Below are positions 43,177-54,263 of a stretch of 64,000 nucleotides of DNA, one piece after another. Numbering within the stretch: position 1 is the first letter of the stretch; every line of letters starts with the position of its first letter. The notes below the pieces were generated by a model. It was not told where the DNA came from. It saw only the letters and a list, made by a program, of their open reading frames with translations, and did not search any database. Origin of the DNA: Bin87 sp965220095 (GTDB lineage: Bacteria; Chloroflexota; Dehalococcoidia; Lucifugimonadales; UBA3495); contig OZ244805.1 of assembly GCA_965220095.1 (NCBI GenBank), forward strand, positions 3,348,001 through 3,412,000, given 5' to 3'. The position numbers were made by a program, and so were the translations under genes.

Positions 43177-44193
43177 TTATCGAACGGATACCAGGTCGGC
43201 CACTAGCAGTTCCAGCGACACCGCTGGCTCCAGCCGGCCGGTTTTGATGTCCAGGTCGCTTCTCAATACCCGCTGGTACATCCGGCTGATATTGGCCATC
43301 GACGTGCGACGCGCCTGCCCCAGCGTTTTGCGGATTACAAAATCGGAGTTGGTGCCCATGCGCCGACCCATCTCCGACGGAGCAACGGCACGGTCGCTCA
43401 GGTCTCGGGCCAGCGCCATCAACCGCAACTGCCGCTCGATCATGGCAATCAGGTACTGAGGTTCGCGGCCTTCGTACATCAACTGGGTTAACAGGCGCAG
43501 CGCTTCCCCAGGGCGCCCATCCACGATGGCGTCCACCGCAGCGAAGATGTTGGTTTCCTGGGCGTATGACACCAACGCCTGCACGTCCTCCTCGTTGATC
43601 TCGCGACCGGTGGCATACAGCGCCAGTTTGTCCAGTTCCCGATCCAGAGTCCACAAATCGCTGCCCACCATCTCCGAAATCGCCCTGATCGCAGGCGGAG
43701 ATATGGACCCGCCCTTATCCTCGGCGTTTTGCTTCACCCACCGGTCCAGTTCCGGCCCGGCCGGAGCAGTTTGGTGATGCACCGTAGCATATTCGGCCAA
43801 CGCGCGGAGCATCGGGTTGCGAGCCGAGACAGCGCCATCAATGAAGATTAGCAGGGTGCTGTCCGGCAATTGCGGGATGGCTTCCGCAAGTTGCATCCAT
43901 CCCTCAGAGCCGCCTCCCCCGCGTCGATTGCTGCGGGGACGGGAACCGGAGCCAGCCCGACCCCCGGCCGCCGGTTCCTGAGTGGCAACTGCGCCCTCAA
44001 TCTCCACGAGGCGCGTGGGTTCCAGAAACGGCAGCGAACAGCACATCGACAGAACTTCCGCAGGTTGGGCCTGCGTCGCAACTACCCGTTGCCGATTGGA
44101 GTCCATCAGGTCGTCGGCGCCGGCCTCTTCCCGGAGTCTGCGCACCTGCTGCGTTGCCAGGAACGTATCGCCGTACACCACATGCACCGGCAC
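43177..44193 (-). CDS. holA: DNA polymerase III subunit delta
   Basis: Clamp-loader subunit that opens the beta sliding clamp. The 338-residue protein has VHVVYGDTFLATQQVRRL at the start, a Gly/Arg/Ser-rich low-complexity loop at about residues 80-96, a lid-like region, EMVGSDLWTLDRELDKLALY, and the C-terminal helical domain (ALRLLTQLMYEGREPQYLIAMIERQLRLM) typical of HolA. GTG 44193 was chosen over TTG 44199 because GGAGGG touches the TTG but stands six bases from the GTG. It is the last gene of the methylmalonyl-CoA operon, 30 bp after the epimerase gene. Confidence 0.9.
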   Translation of the reverse strand: MPVHVVYGDTFLATQQVRRLREEAGADDLMDSNRQRVVATQAQPAEVLSMCCSLPFLEPTRLVEIEGAVATQEPAAGGRAGSGSRPRSNRRGGGGSEGWMQLAEAIPQLPDSTLLIFIDGAVSARNPMLRALAEYATVHHQTAPAGPELDRWVKQNAEDKGGSISPPAIRAISEMVGSDLWTLDRELDKLALYATGREINEEDVQALVSYAQETNIFAAVDAIVDGRPGEALRLLTQLMYEGREPQYLIAMIERQLRLMALARDLSDRAVAPSEMGRRMGTNSDFVIRKTLGQARRTSMANISRMYQRVLRSDLDIKTGRLEPAVSLELLVADLVSVR

Positions 44194-44223
44194 GGTCAAC
44201 CCTCCGGTGTCCGTCGAACCGGT

Positions 44224-44634
44224 CTAGTTCTCGACCAACTCGGTGAGTACGCCGAATACCGAACGCGGGTGCACGAAACCGATCGTACCCGACAACCCGT
44301 GCCTCGGTTCGTTGTCGATCAGAGCAAGGCCGTTGGCCGACAGAATTTTGAGCTTCCCGGCAATGTCGTCAACGTTCAATGCAAGGTGGTGCAATCCCTC
44401 GCCGCGCCGTTCAATGAAACGACCGACCGCGCTCTCGGGGGACAGCGGCTGCAGCAACTCGATGCGGGTTTGGCCAACCTCGATTAGACACGCCCGCACA
44501 CCCTGATCAGCCATTTCAACCACTTCGGCGTCGGGGGTACCGAAATTGGTTGCAAAGAAATCCAGCGCGGTGCTGATATCGTTCACCGCAACGCCAACGT
44601 GGTCGACATAGTTCACCGCGCACACTTCGGCCAT
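44224..44634 (-). CDS. mce: Methylmalonyl-CoA epimerase
   Basis: Converts (S)- to (R)-methylmalonyl-CoA ahead of the mutase. The 136-residue vicinal-oxygen-chelate protein carries the metal ligands in VDHVGVAV, GEGLHHLALNV and VLTELVE, and the family marks RIELLQPL and HPRSVFGVL. ATG 44634 fits the family length; the frame extends 6 codons into a dispersed repeat, whose GAGGG may act as a distant ribosome site. The operon is mutase - acyl-CoA dehydrogenase - epimerase - holA. Confidence 0.94.
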   Translation of the reverse strand: MAEVCAVNYVDHVGVAVNDISTALDFFATNFGTPDAEVVEMADQGVRACLIEVGQTRIELLQPLSPESAVGRFIERRGEGLHHLALNVDDIAGKLKILSANGLALIDNEPRHGLSGTIGFVHPRSVFGVLTELVEN

Positions 44635-44645
44635 TGAAGTTTTTA

Positions 44646-44686
44646 CCCTCACCCTAGCCCTCTCCCATCAAGGGAGAGGGGACTTT
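44646..44686. repeat. Copy of the CCCTCACCCTA.CCCTCTCCC dispersed repeat
   Basis: CCCTCACCCTAGCCCTCTCCC then GGGAGAGGGGACTTT: the reverse complement of the core of the 18342-18446 element with an intact inner hairpin. It lies between the acyl-CoA dehydrogenase and epimerase genes, leaving only about 35 bp of other spacer. Confidence 0.75.
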
Positions 44687-44710
44687 AGCGTTGTGCAATT
44701 TTCTACTCAT

Positions 44711-45865
44711 TTAGACCGGATATTGTGCCAGCACCTGACGAGCGATAATCATCCGTTGCACTTCTGAGGTTCCTTCGTAAATCGTCGTAACTCGGGCATC
44801 CCGGAACAGCCGTTCAACCCTCGATTCCTTGAAGAACCCAATGCCGCCGTGTATCTGCATCGCTTCGTAAGTGGCCGTATTGCACATTTCCGAGGCAATG
44901 AGCTTGGCCATGCACGCCTCGTTGATGAAGGGCAAGCCCTGGTCGCGCAATGTAGCGGCGTGCATCGTGGCAACCCGGGCAGAATGGATGGCGGTCGCCA
45001 TATCTGCCAGCTTGAACTGAATGGCCTGGTGATGTGCCAGTGGCTTGCCGAACGTTTCCCGAAGCTGGGAATACCGCGCGGCTTCTTCCAGCGCTGCCTG
45101 GCCGATTCCAACGCATTGGGCGGCAATGGATATGCGGCTCGAATCCAAAATGTCCATGGCGTAGCGGAACCCCATGCCCGGTTCGCCAATTACATTTTCG
45201 TAAGGTATCTCGGCATCGTCGAATACGATCTCGCAGGTGCTGGATGCCCGGATGCCCATCTTGTTGTGCTGTGGGTTGATCGCCATCCCGGGTGTGCCGG
45301 CTGGGACGATGAAGGCACAAACGCCGCGGTAGCCGGCAGAACGGTCCTGGTTAGCGAACACGACGAGCGTTTCCGCCACGTCAGCGTTGGTGATGAACTG
45401 CTTGGATCCGTTGAGCACCCACGACCCGTTTCGTTTGGTGGCGGTGGTTGCCATCGCGGCGGCATCAGAGCCGCTGCCGGGTTCCGTGAGCGCCCACGCC
45501 GCGATACCCTTGCCAGATGCCAGCGACGGGATGTACTGCTGTTTCTGCTCTTCGTTGCCGAATCTGGCGATGGTCTCAACGCCAAGTCCGAGGTGAGCCG
45601 CCAGGGTTACGCTGGTCGCGGCGTCGACCCGCGCCATCTCTGAGATTGCAATGGACGACTGTCTGAACCCGCCTCCGCTGCCCCCGTAGGCTGGGTCAAC
45701 CCCGATCCCCGGCAACCCCAGTCGAGCCATGCCGCGCCAGTTGTCCCAGGAGAATTCGGCCTTTTCATCCAACTCGGCGCTGCGAGGCATCACCTCTCGT
45801 TCGGCGAAGTCCCGAACCAGGTTTTGCAGCATCCGTTCTTCTTCGTTCAACATCAAGTCAATCAC
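44711..45865 (-). CDS. Acyl-CoA dehydrogenase
   Basis: FAD enzyme that introduces the alpha-beta double bond of acyl-CoA. The 384-residue protein shows WALTEPGSGSDAAAM (flavin signature), KMGIRASSTCEIVFDDAEIP, the helical C-terminal domain, and the catalytic glutamate in TTIYEGTSEVQRMIIARQVL. Branched- or short-chain substrates (for example isobutyryl- or butyryl-CoA) are likely from the neighbouring mutase and epimerase, which process propionyl-CoA derived from valine, isoleucine or odd-chain fatty acids. GTG start with GGAGG 7 bp upstream. Confidence 0.95.
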   Translation of the reverse strand: MIDLMLNEEERMLQNLVRDFAEREVMPRSAELDEKAEFSWDNWRGMARLGLPGIGVDPAYGGSGGGFRQSSIAISEMARVDAATSVTLAAHLGLGVETIARFGNEEQKQQYIPSLASGKGIAAWALTEPGSGSDAAAMATTATKRNGSWVLNGSKQFITNADVAETLVVFANQDRSAGYRGVCAFIVPAGTPGMAINPQHNKMGIRASSTCEIVFDDAEIPYENVIGEPGMGFRYAMDILDSSRISIAAQCVGIGQAALEEAARYSQLRETFGKPLAHHQAIQFKLADMATAIHSARVATMHAATLRDQGLPFINEACMAKLIASEMCNTATYEAMQIHGGIGFFKESRVERLFRDARVTTIYEGTSEVQRMIIARQVLAQYPV

Positions 45866-45964
45866 GGCAATCCTCCGTGTTGTGATTGTTTCAGCCTGGC
45901 ATCTCCACGGCCGCCAGCCGCTTTAGCCTGTAAAAGCATCGGAGCAGGCCGGCGAGTCAGTTTA

Positions 45965-47626
45965 TCATAGCCCTGCTACCGGCTCGTATTCCCCGAATAC
46001 CCGGCGCAATACCTCGCAAATCTCGCCGAGGGTGGCGTATTTTTCGACGCATTCCATCATCAGTGGGATGGTGTTGGCCTCTGGGCTTCGCGCGGCATCC
46101 GCCAAACGTGCCAGACTAATCTGCACGGCCATGTTGTCACGTTCGCGACGCAACGATTTCAAACGCTGAATTTGATCGGCCGCGGCGTCGGCATCCACCC
46201 GCAGCAACCCGGAAATGGGCGGCGATTCGGTAACGTACTGATTCACCCCAACAACGGTGCGATCACCATCGTCAATACTCCGTTGGTGGCGGAACGCGGC
46301 TTCGCCGATCTCCCGTACCTGGAACCCATCCTCGATGGCGGCTACGGCTCCGCCCATCTGGTCGATGCGTTCGATATATTCCAGCACTCCCGCTTCCAGT
46401 CGGTCGGTCAGGTCTTCGACGTACCACGAGCCTCCCAGCGGGTCCACCACGTCGGCGGTGCCGCTTTCGTGGGCCAGAATCTGCTGGGTACGCAATGATA
46501 GCTGCGCCGATTCTTCGCTGGGCAGGCTTAAAGCTTCGTCCTTTGAATTGACGTGCAGGGACTGGGTGCCGCCCAATATCGCCGCCAGAGCCTGCACGGT
46601 GCTGCGTATCACGTTGTTATCCGGCTGCTGCGCCGTCAACGTAACACCGGCGGTTTGCGTATGGAAACGCAGCATCATTGAGCGTGGGTCGGTGGCGCCG
46701 AAACGGTTTCGCATAATGCGCGCCCACAGACGCCGGGCCGCCCGGAACTTGGCTACTTCCTCGAAAAGATTGTTCTGCGCCACAAAGAAGAAGGACAGCC
46801 GGGGAGCGAAGTCGTCCACCGCCAACCCAGCGTCCACCGCGGCCTGAACGTAGGCGATGGCGTTGGCGAAGGTGAACGCCAGCTCCTGCGTGGCGGTGGC
46901 TCCCGCTTCTCGCATGTGGTAGCCGCTGATGCTGATGGTATTCCAGCGCGGCACATTGGCGGCGCAATACTTGAACACATCCACTACCAGGCGCATCGAG
47001 GGGCGTGGTGGGTAGGCGTAGGTGCCACGGGCGATGTATTCCTTCAGGATGTCGTTTTGCAGTGTCCCGCTGAGCAGTTCCGCGCTCACGCCCTGCCGCT
47101 TTCCGGCAGCGATGTACATGCACAGCAGCACCGATGCAGTAGCATTGATGGTCATGGACGTGCTGACCTTGTCCAGCGGGATGCCATCGAACAGGGTTTC
47201 CATGTCGGAAAGCGAGCAGATGGGCACACCCACCTTGCCGACTTCACCCTCTGCCAAAGCATGGTCGCTGTCGTAACCGATTTGCGTGGGCAGGTCAAAG
47301 GCGACTGACAATCCGGTCTGTCCGTTGTCCAGCAGGTAGCGGTAGCGTTCGTTGGTGGCTGCCGCCGTTGCGTAGCCGGAGTACTGCCGCATCGTCCAGA
47401 TCCGGCCTCGGTACATGTTGGGCTGCACGCCACGGGTGTACGGGAATTCGCCCGGATAGCCGATTGTTTCCCGATAATCGGTGGTTATATTCGCACCGTC
47501 CTCCGGCGTGTAAACGGTATCCACCGTAATACCCGAGTCAGTCTCGAAGGACTCCCGCCGTTCGGGGAAACGCGAAGTAACTCGCGAAAGAGTGGAATCC
47601 CGCCATTCCTGCTTGCTTTCCGTCAT
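45965..47626 (-). CDS. Methylmalonyl-CoA mutase, large (catalytic) subunit
   Basis: Catalytic TIM-barrel subunit without its own B12 domain. The 553-residue protein has YPGEFPYTRGVQPNMYRGRIWTMRQYSG, LSVAFDLPTQIGYDSDH, VSTSMTINATA, SISGYHMREAGATATQELAFT, HTQTAGVTLTAQQPDNNVIR and DPLGGSWYVE, the standard series for this family. Length (about 550) is that of stand-alone large subunits that use a separate small B12 protein, here at 33307-33717. ATG 47626 follows GGAGGG by nine bases. First gene of the leftward operon. Confidence 0.96.
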   Translation of the reverse strand: MTESKQEWRDSTLSRVTSRFPERRESFETDSGITVDTVYTPEDGANITTDYRETIGYPGEFPYTRGVQPNMYRGRIWTMRQYSGYATAAATNERYRYLLDNGQTGLSVAFDLPTQIGYDSDHALAEGEVGKVGVPICSLSDMETLFDGIPLDKVSTSMTINATASVLLCMYIAAGKRQGVSAELLSGTLQNDILKEYIARGTYAYPPRPSMRLVVDVFKYCAANVPRWNTISISGYHMREAGATATQELAFTFANAIAYVQAAVDAGLAVDDFAPRLSFFFVAQNNLFEEVAKFRAARRLWARIMRNRFGATDPRSMMLRFHTQTAGVTLTAQQPDNNVIRSTVQALAAILGGTQSLHVNSKDEALSLPSEESAQLSLRTQQILAHESGTADVVDPLGGSWYVEDLTDRLEAGVLEYIERIDQMGGAVAAIEDGFQVREIGEAAFRHQRSIDDGDRTVVGVNQYVTESPPISGLLRVDADAAADQIQRLKSLRRERDNMAVQISLARLADAARSPEANTIPLMMECVEKYATLGEICEVLRRVFGEYEPVAGL

Positions 47627-47714
47627 AAGATACAACCCTCCGGGCCGATTGAGCCGGCCTCATGTTCCATCGCCATTTTACCACCCAGCAGCCATCGGAC
47701 TGACGACCGGCGGG

Positions 47715-47744
47715 TTGACACTTTACGAAACCCGTTCATATACT
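47715..47744 (+). promoter_or_regulatory. Strong promoter of yvcK-glmS
   Basis: Perfect TTGACA (47715-47720), 18 bp, TATACT (47739-47744). RNA start near 47750, leader about 97 nt. A stem CTGGTTAG/CTAACCGG (47743-47750 with 47772-47779) lies at the very 5' end of the RNA. Confidence 0.75.
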
Positions 47745-47751
47745 GGTTAGG

Positions 47752-47768
47752 TTGCAAAGTCGTCCTGG
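47752..47768. repeat. Fragment related to the arms of the palindromic element
   Basis: TTGCAAAGTCGTCCTGG shares TTGCAAAGTC with the arm at 18350-18359, and its reverse complement shares the CCAGGACGA with 18341-18349. The two blocks are in a different relative orientation, so it may be a rearranged remnant or coincidence. Confidence 0.35.
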
Positions 47769-47846
47769 TACTCTAACCGGTGCGCTAGCAATGCTTCGTT
47801 CCATGTCCCTCGATCCATGTCCATTTAACGACCCTCTGACTGGCTG

Positions 47847-48986
47847 ATGAGCAGGAAGAACATTGTCGTCGTCGGCGGCGGTACGGGCAACCACACCACC
47901 CTGACCGGCCTTCGAACCCAGGATTGCAGCCTGACTGCCGTTGTTGCCATGACGGACAGCGGGGGCAGCAGCGGCCGGCTTCGGGAAGAAATGGGGCACC
48001 TGCCGCCCGGAGACCTGCGCCGGTGCTTGATGGCGCTGGCCGAAGATACGGACGCCGGCAACCTGATGCGCCGACTCTTCGAATATCGATTCCCGGCTGG
48101 CGAAGGATTGAACGGCCACAGTTTCGGAAACCTGTTGCTGGCCGCTCTGACTGAAGTCACCGGCAACACCATCACTGCTATCGGTGAAGCCGCGCGCCTG
48201 TTGGGTATCAGCGGCAACGTCCTGCCGGTTACGTTGACGCAATCCACGTTATGCGCACGCCTGGAAGATGGCACCAGGTTGATCGGCGAGTCTGCCATCG
48301 ACCTGCGCAACGAAAAGATTGAAGTCGGCGTCGACTATATCTACCTGGAACCACAGGCCTACGTGTATCCGCCGGTGCTCGAGGCCATCGCCGCCGCCGA
48401 CGCCATCGTCCTGGGGCCCGGGGACATCTACACCAGCGTACTTCCCAACCTGCTCGTTGAAGACGTCGCGCAGGCCGTCAACGAGTCCAATGCAATCAAG
48501 ATTCACGTGTGCAACCTGATGACCAAGCCTGGTGAAAGCAACGGGTTCCGGGCGTCCAATTTTCTCGCTTTGCTAACCGAATACCTGGGAACTCGGCAGC
48601 CACTGGATTTCCTGCTGTTCAACAACACTCCCCTGCCGCCCCGATTGCTGCATCGCTATGCTGCCGACGGCCAATACCCGGTTATCCTGGATGAGACGGC
48701 CTGTATGCCCGTGGTCGGGCGCATTGTCCAACGGCCTTTGCTTGCTCCGGGCGTGTTCCTGCGCCACGACCCGGGCGCCCTGGCCGCCGCCATCATGGAG
48801 ATTGTGGTGGGAGCCAGCGATGCACAGGACGCGGCCAGGTCTCCGTTCGTTTTCGACTGCGACTACCTGAGTAGCCCACAAGCCGTTGGCAACGAGTATG
48901 GCGCGCGGCCCATTCCGGTCGACGACGATGCCGCAGACGCCGGCGCTACGCTGACCGTCCGCGGCTCCGACCCGGATAGCGGTTGA
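47847..48986 (+). CDS. yvcK: YvcK/CofD-like gluconeogenesis factor
   Basis: YvcK binds UDP-sugars and is needed for cell shape and growth on gluconeogenic carbon in Bacillus; it regulates flux into peptidoglycan precursors. The 379-residue protein has VVVGGGTGNHTTLTGL (7-22), MTDSGGSSGRLREEMGHLPPGDLRR, GLNGHSFGNLLLAAL and VLGPGDIYTSVLPNLLV, the family signatures, and lacks the F420-specific features of CofD at 13832. The last ~25 residues are an acidic tail. Followed after 6 bp by glmS, a fitting functional partner. Confidence 0.93.
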   Translation: MSRKNIVVVGGGTGNHTTLTGLRTQDCSLTAVVAMTDSGGSSGRLREEMGHLPPGDLRRCLMALAEDTDAGNLMRRLFEYRFPAGEGLNGHSFGNLLLAALTEVTGNTITAIGEAARLLGISGNVLPVTLTQSTLCARLEDGTRLIGESAIDLRNEKIEVGVDYIYLEPQAYVYPPVLEAIAAADAIVLGPGDIYTSVLPNLLVEDVAQAVNESNAIKIHVCNLMTKPGESNGFRASNFLALLTEYLGTRQPLDFLLFNNTPLPPRLLHRYAADGQYPVILDETACMPVVGRIVQRPLLAPGVFLRHDPGALAAAIMEIVVGASDAQDAARSPFVFDCDYLSSPQAVGNEYGARPIPVDDDAADAGATLTVRGSDPDSG

Positions 48987-48992
48987 TCCCTG

Positions 48993-50852
<1,860 letters not shown>

Positions 50853-50892
50853 TTTTCGTTCGGTCTGCTGGGCAGTTTTGGCCGACGGTTTT

Positions 50893-51711
50893 ATGCTGCT
50901 GGCCGCCCTGCTCTTCGCCATAGTGCAGGGGATAACAGAGTTCCTGCCGGTTTCCAGCAGCGGGCACTTGCAAGTGACTGCGCTCCTCATCGGGACGCCC
51001 ACGGACGGGCTGTTTACGATTGCAGTTCTCCACGTGGTAACGGCCACGGTGGCGATACTCTACTACCGACGCGCCTACTGGCTGGCCATCAGGACTGTCT
51101 GGAAGCCCGGACTTCCCCGTGGATTTGCCCTCCGCTACGCTGCCGCACAAATTGCAACGGCTGCCATCGCGTTTCCGCTGGCGCTAGGATTGGCTCACAC
51201 CGTTGTGTGCCGATGGTGGTCACCTGCCTGGCTCATCGGAGCCATGATGGTTGTCAACGCCTTGGTGCTAGTGGCGGCGCCCCGGGGGAATGATTCCAGG
51301 AGTGAAGAAATCCTGCCAACGTTGTCCTGGAGGGCAATCCTGCTGGTTGGGCTGGCCCAGGGCATATCGGTGGTGCCGGGATTGTCCCGCTCCGGGCTGA
51401 CGGTGGCAGCGGGATTACGGCTTGGCCTCAGCCGGGATAGCGCGGTTCGTATGTCGTTGCTGTTAGCGCCGCCGGTTATGCTGGCGGCGGCGATTGTCTG
51501 GTCGGTGCAAACCTGGCCTGAACCGCTGCGCTGGTTGGCTTCGTGGCAGTCCGCCATCACATTAGCTGGGATGGTCATAGCGACATTTGCCATCGCAATG
51601 GGAACGCTGCATTGGGTTGTCATCTGGGTTCGCAGCGGGCGGCTTTGGTGGTTTGCGCCGTGGAGCGCCGCGGCCGGCGTCGCCACTCTGATCATCGCAG
51701 CAGTCCGATGA
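50893..51711 (+). CDS. uppP: Undecaprenyl-diphosphatase UppP (BacA)
   Basis: Integral membrane phosphatase that recycles the lipid carrier undecaprenyl pyrophosphate for peptidoglycan synthesis; extra copies give bacitracin resistance. The 272-residue protein has about seven membrane helices, the first motif EFLPVSSSGHL (16-26) and the second PGLSRSGLTVAAGL (about 155-168), both catalytic. The longest frame runs back into glmS; ATG 50893, 40 bp after glmS, begins exactly at the family N-terminus, although no strong ribosome site is visible. It continues the yvcK-glmS cell-wall theme. Confidence 0.94.
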   Translation: MLLAALLFAIVQGITEFLPVSSSGHLQVTALLIGTPTDGLFTIAVLHVVTATVAILYYRRAYWLAIRTVWKPGLPRGFALRYAAAQIATAAIAFPLALGLAHTVVCRWWSPAWLIGAMMVVNALVLVAAPRGNDSRSEEILPTLSWRAILLVGLAQGISVVPGLSRSGLTVAAGLRLGLSRDSAVRMSLLLAPPVMLAAAIVWSVQTWPEPLRWLASWQSAITLAGMVIATFAIAMGTLHWVVIWVRSGRLWWFAPWSAAAGVATLIIAAVR

Positions 51712-51826
51712 CATCGACGCTGGTCGGAATTGACGTCATCCCGCAAACAAGACTGTGTACATAGTCGTCGACGGCCAGTATCATTGCGTCGGTTTGCCGT
51801 TATCAGCCGTGGGAGGAAACGCTGGC

Positions 51827-53098
51827 TTGATTGACATAATTCAGTACCCGAAAACTGAATCAGGGCCGTACCTGGACCTCCAGCCTGCCGATACGGCACA
51901 CCAATTGACCGAACTGGGCAATCGGTTGAACGGGTTGAAAATGATCCACATCAACAGCACGGCTTACGGCGGCGGCGTGGCTGAATTGTTGCACTCGCTG
52001 ATTCCGCTGAGTAACGCGCTGGGCGTCGAAACCCAACGCCTGGTGATGACCCCGAACGACAACCGGTTTTTCGACGTTACCAAGCGCATTCACAACATGC
52101 TGCAAGGTGCCGAGGGACGGCTTTCCGAAGAAGAGCTGGCAATCTATTACGGTTGCCTGGACGATGTGGCCGACGAGATCAACAACTCTGATCTGCAGGC
52201 TGATGTCTGGTATTTCCACGACCCGCAATTGTTGCCGTTGGGTCGCCGTTTGAAGCCTGAGATCGCGCCCGCACGCATCTGGATCGTTCACATTGACTTG
52301 ACCAACCCCAATCAGTGGTTGCTGGACGAATTGCTGCCGTTGACCAGCGCTTACCGCACGATGGTTTGCTCGCTGGAATCCTACGTCCCCCAGCGATTGC
52401 CCGAAGGATTGAACGTCTCTATCGCCCCGCCGGCCATTGACCCATTGACGGCCAAGAACGCCAAAATGCCCGCCGATGACGCTGCCCAGGTTATCAGTTC
52501 CCTCGGTATCGACGTCGCACGTCCCCTGGTTACCCAGGTGTCCCGATTCGACGTTTGGAAAGACCCCTGGGGTGTCATCGACGCTTTCCGGATGGCTCGC
52601 CAGACCCATCCCGGGCTGCAGCTCGCGCTGCTCGGCTTGAGCCAGGCCGATGACGACCCGGAGGGCGCCGCAGTGTTAGAATCGGTACGCGAGCACGCCG
52701 CCAACGACCCTGACATTCATATGTTCTTTTCGCCAGACGGCTTGCCCGCCACCAACGACCAAATCGTCAACGCCTTGCAAACTCACTCACTGGTCTTGGT
52801 GCAGAAATCCACCCGTGAAGGATTCGGCCTAACCGTGTCGGAAGGTATGTGGAAGGGCAAGCCCGTGATCGGCGGCAATGTCGGTGGCATCCGGTTGCAA
52901 ATCGTGGATGGCGAATCCGGCTATCTCGTCGATTCTGCGGAGGAAGCTGGGAATCGCATGGCCCAACTGCTCGACAGCCCCGATTTGCGGGCCGCCATTG
53001 GAGCCGCCGCGCAGGATCGGGTGCGGCAACGGTTTCTGATTCCCCGACTGCTGCACGATTACCTGCGAGTCGGAGAGCAGGCGCGGGCAATTGCCTAA
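51827..53098 (+). CDS. Trehalose glycosyltransferring synthase (TreT-like), GT4
   Basis: TreT joins a nucleotide-diphosphate glucose to glucose, giving trehalose. The 423-residue protein has HINSTAYGGGVAELLHSLIPL near the N-terminus, FFDVTKRIHNMLQG, QVSRFDVWKDPWGVIDAF and STREGFGLTVSEGMWKGKPVIGGNVGGI, the segments most characteristic of TreT. TTG 51827 was preferred because GGGAGG stands about 11 bp upstream; GTG 51755 has no ribosome site. The product would be a compatible solute or storage sugar. Other GT4 activities cannot be excluded. Confidence 0.88.
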   Translation: MIDIIQYPKTESGPYLDLQPADTAHQLTELGNRLNGLKMIHINSTAYGGGVAELLHSLIPLSNALGVETQRLVMTPNDNRFFDVTKRIHNMLQGAEGRLSEEELAIYYGCLDDVADEINNSDLQADVWYFHDPQLLPLGRRLKPEIAPARIWIVHIDLTNPNQWLLDELLPLTSAYRTMVCSLESYVPQRLPEGLNVSIAPPAIDPLTAKNAKMPADDAAQVISSLGIDVARPLVTQVSRFDVWKDPWGVIDAFRMARQTHPGLQLALLGLSQADDDPEGAAVLESVREHAANDPDIHMFFSPDGLPATNDQIVNALQTHSLVLVQKSTREGFGLTVSEGMWKGKPVIGGNVGGIRLQIVDGESGYLVDSAEEAGNRMAQLLDSPDLRAAIGAAAQDRVRQRFLIPRLLHDYLRVGEQARAIA

Positions 53099-53133
53099 TT
53101 TGTTTGAAAACCGACTTGGGGTGAGATAAACCA

Positions 53134-54237
53134 ATGCCTCAAACCACCGTCCTCGTAATGATCGACGGGCTCGACCCCGAATACCTGGAAACCTGCCCGG
53201 CGCCCAATCTGCTACGGCTCGCGAAAGAAGGGTTTCGGGTAACGGGTGGGGGGATGATGCCCAGCGTTACCAACGTGAATAACACGTCGATGGTAACGGG
53301 ACACTACCCGGCACAACACGGCATCGTGTCCAACTATTGGCTGGATCGGGAAGCTGGTATCGAAGAATACGTGGAATCCGGCCAATTCATCCGTTCGGAC
53401 ACCATTTTCGCCCAATGCCGTCGCGGCGGAGGAAGATCGCTGCTGGCGGCTTCCAAAGACAAACTGCGCCGCCTGCTGGGAGATGATGCACACCTGGCCT
53501 ATTCTTCCGAACAACCAACTCCGGAAGCTGTCGCGGCCGCCGGCGAACCGCCGCACGTTTATTCGCTGGAGGTGAACGGGTGGACAATCGACTCCGCCCG
53601 CGTTGCCTTGCAGACCGAACACTACGACCTGGCATTCATCGCTACCACCGATTACGCAATGCACACCTACGGCCCGCATCATCCCGAATCTGCTCGCCAT
53701 GTCGCCATCCTGGATGGGGCGATCGGCCGCCTGGCCAACGATATACCGGACGTGCAGTTGCTAATTACCGCCGACCACGGAATGTCAGACAAAAGGCGTA
53801 TGCTCCACCTGCCCGAGATTCTGGCCGGACACGGGATCGGCGCTCAGGCCATCCCCATCATCAAAGACCAGTATGTTGTGCATCATTCCAACCTGGGCGG
53901 TTGCATTTACGTCCATTTGGATGACCCGCGTGCCGCTGCCGACGCCGTTGGGGTGCTGCTGTCCACCGATGGAGTGGAAGACGCGCTGCCCCGGGATGTG
54001 GCCGCCCAACGCTTCCTGCTAATGCCCGACCGGATGGGCGACATTCTGGTTACGGGAGCGCAAGACGTTGTGTTCGGCGATCCAGGGGAAATTTCTTTGC
54101 CGCCGGGGTTACGTTCCCACGGATCGGCCCACGAAAGCACGGTTCCCATCATCGGATTCGGCGGCGACTTTGGCGGGTTCGCTTTCCACGAGAATCGCGA
54201 CCTCGGGCGTTACGTCAGCGAACGGGTCCTGTCCTAA
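53134..54237 (+). CDS. Alkaline phosphatase superfamily hydrolase, phosphonoacetate hydrolase (PhnA)-like
   Basis: A 367-residue two-zinc hydrolase. Predicted metal and catalytic residues fall in the right order: D11 (MIDGLD), nucleophile T46 in SVTNVNNTSMVTG, D173 and H177 in TTDYAMHTYGP, D214-H215 in TADHGM, and H329/H333 in SHGSAHE. The TNxNN nucleophile context and the TDYxxH motif are close to phosphonoacetate hydrolase, but nucleotide pyrophosphatases of the same superfamily share much of this. No signal peptide, so it is cytosolic. GGGGTGAG precedes the ATG. No other phosphonate genes are nearby. Confidence 0.82.
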   Translation: MPQTTVLVMIDGLDPEYLETCPAPNLLRLAKEGFRVTGGGMMPSVTNVNNTSMVTGHYPAQHGIVSNYWLDREAGIEEYVESGQFIRSDTIFAQCRRGGGRSLLAASKDKLRRLLGDDAHLAYSSEQPTPEAVAAAGEPPHVYSLEVNGWTIDSARVALQTEHYDLAFIATTDYAMHTYGPHHPESARHVAILDGAIGRLANDIPDVQLLITADHGMSDKRRMLHLPEILAGHGIGAQAIPIIKDQYVVHHSNLGGCIYVHLDDPRAAADAVGVLLSTDGVEDALPRDVAAQRFLLMPDRMGDILVTGAQDVVFGDPGEISLPPGLRSHGSAHESTVPIIGFGGDFGGFAFHENRDLGRYVSERVLS

Positions 54238-54263
54238 CCCTCCCGCGCAACGCAGTGATAAAT

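Noticed and set aside
48820..48992. glmS ribozyme
   Set aside because: glmS starts 6 bp after yvcK, leaving no room for a ribozyme leader, and no such core is seen in the end of yvcK.
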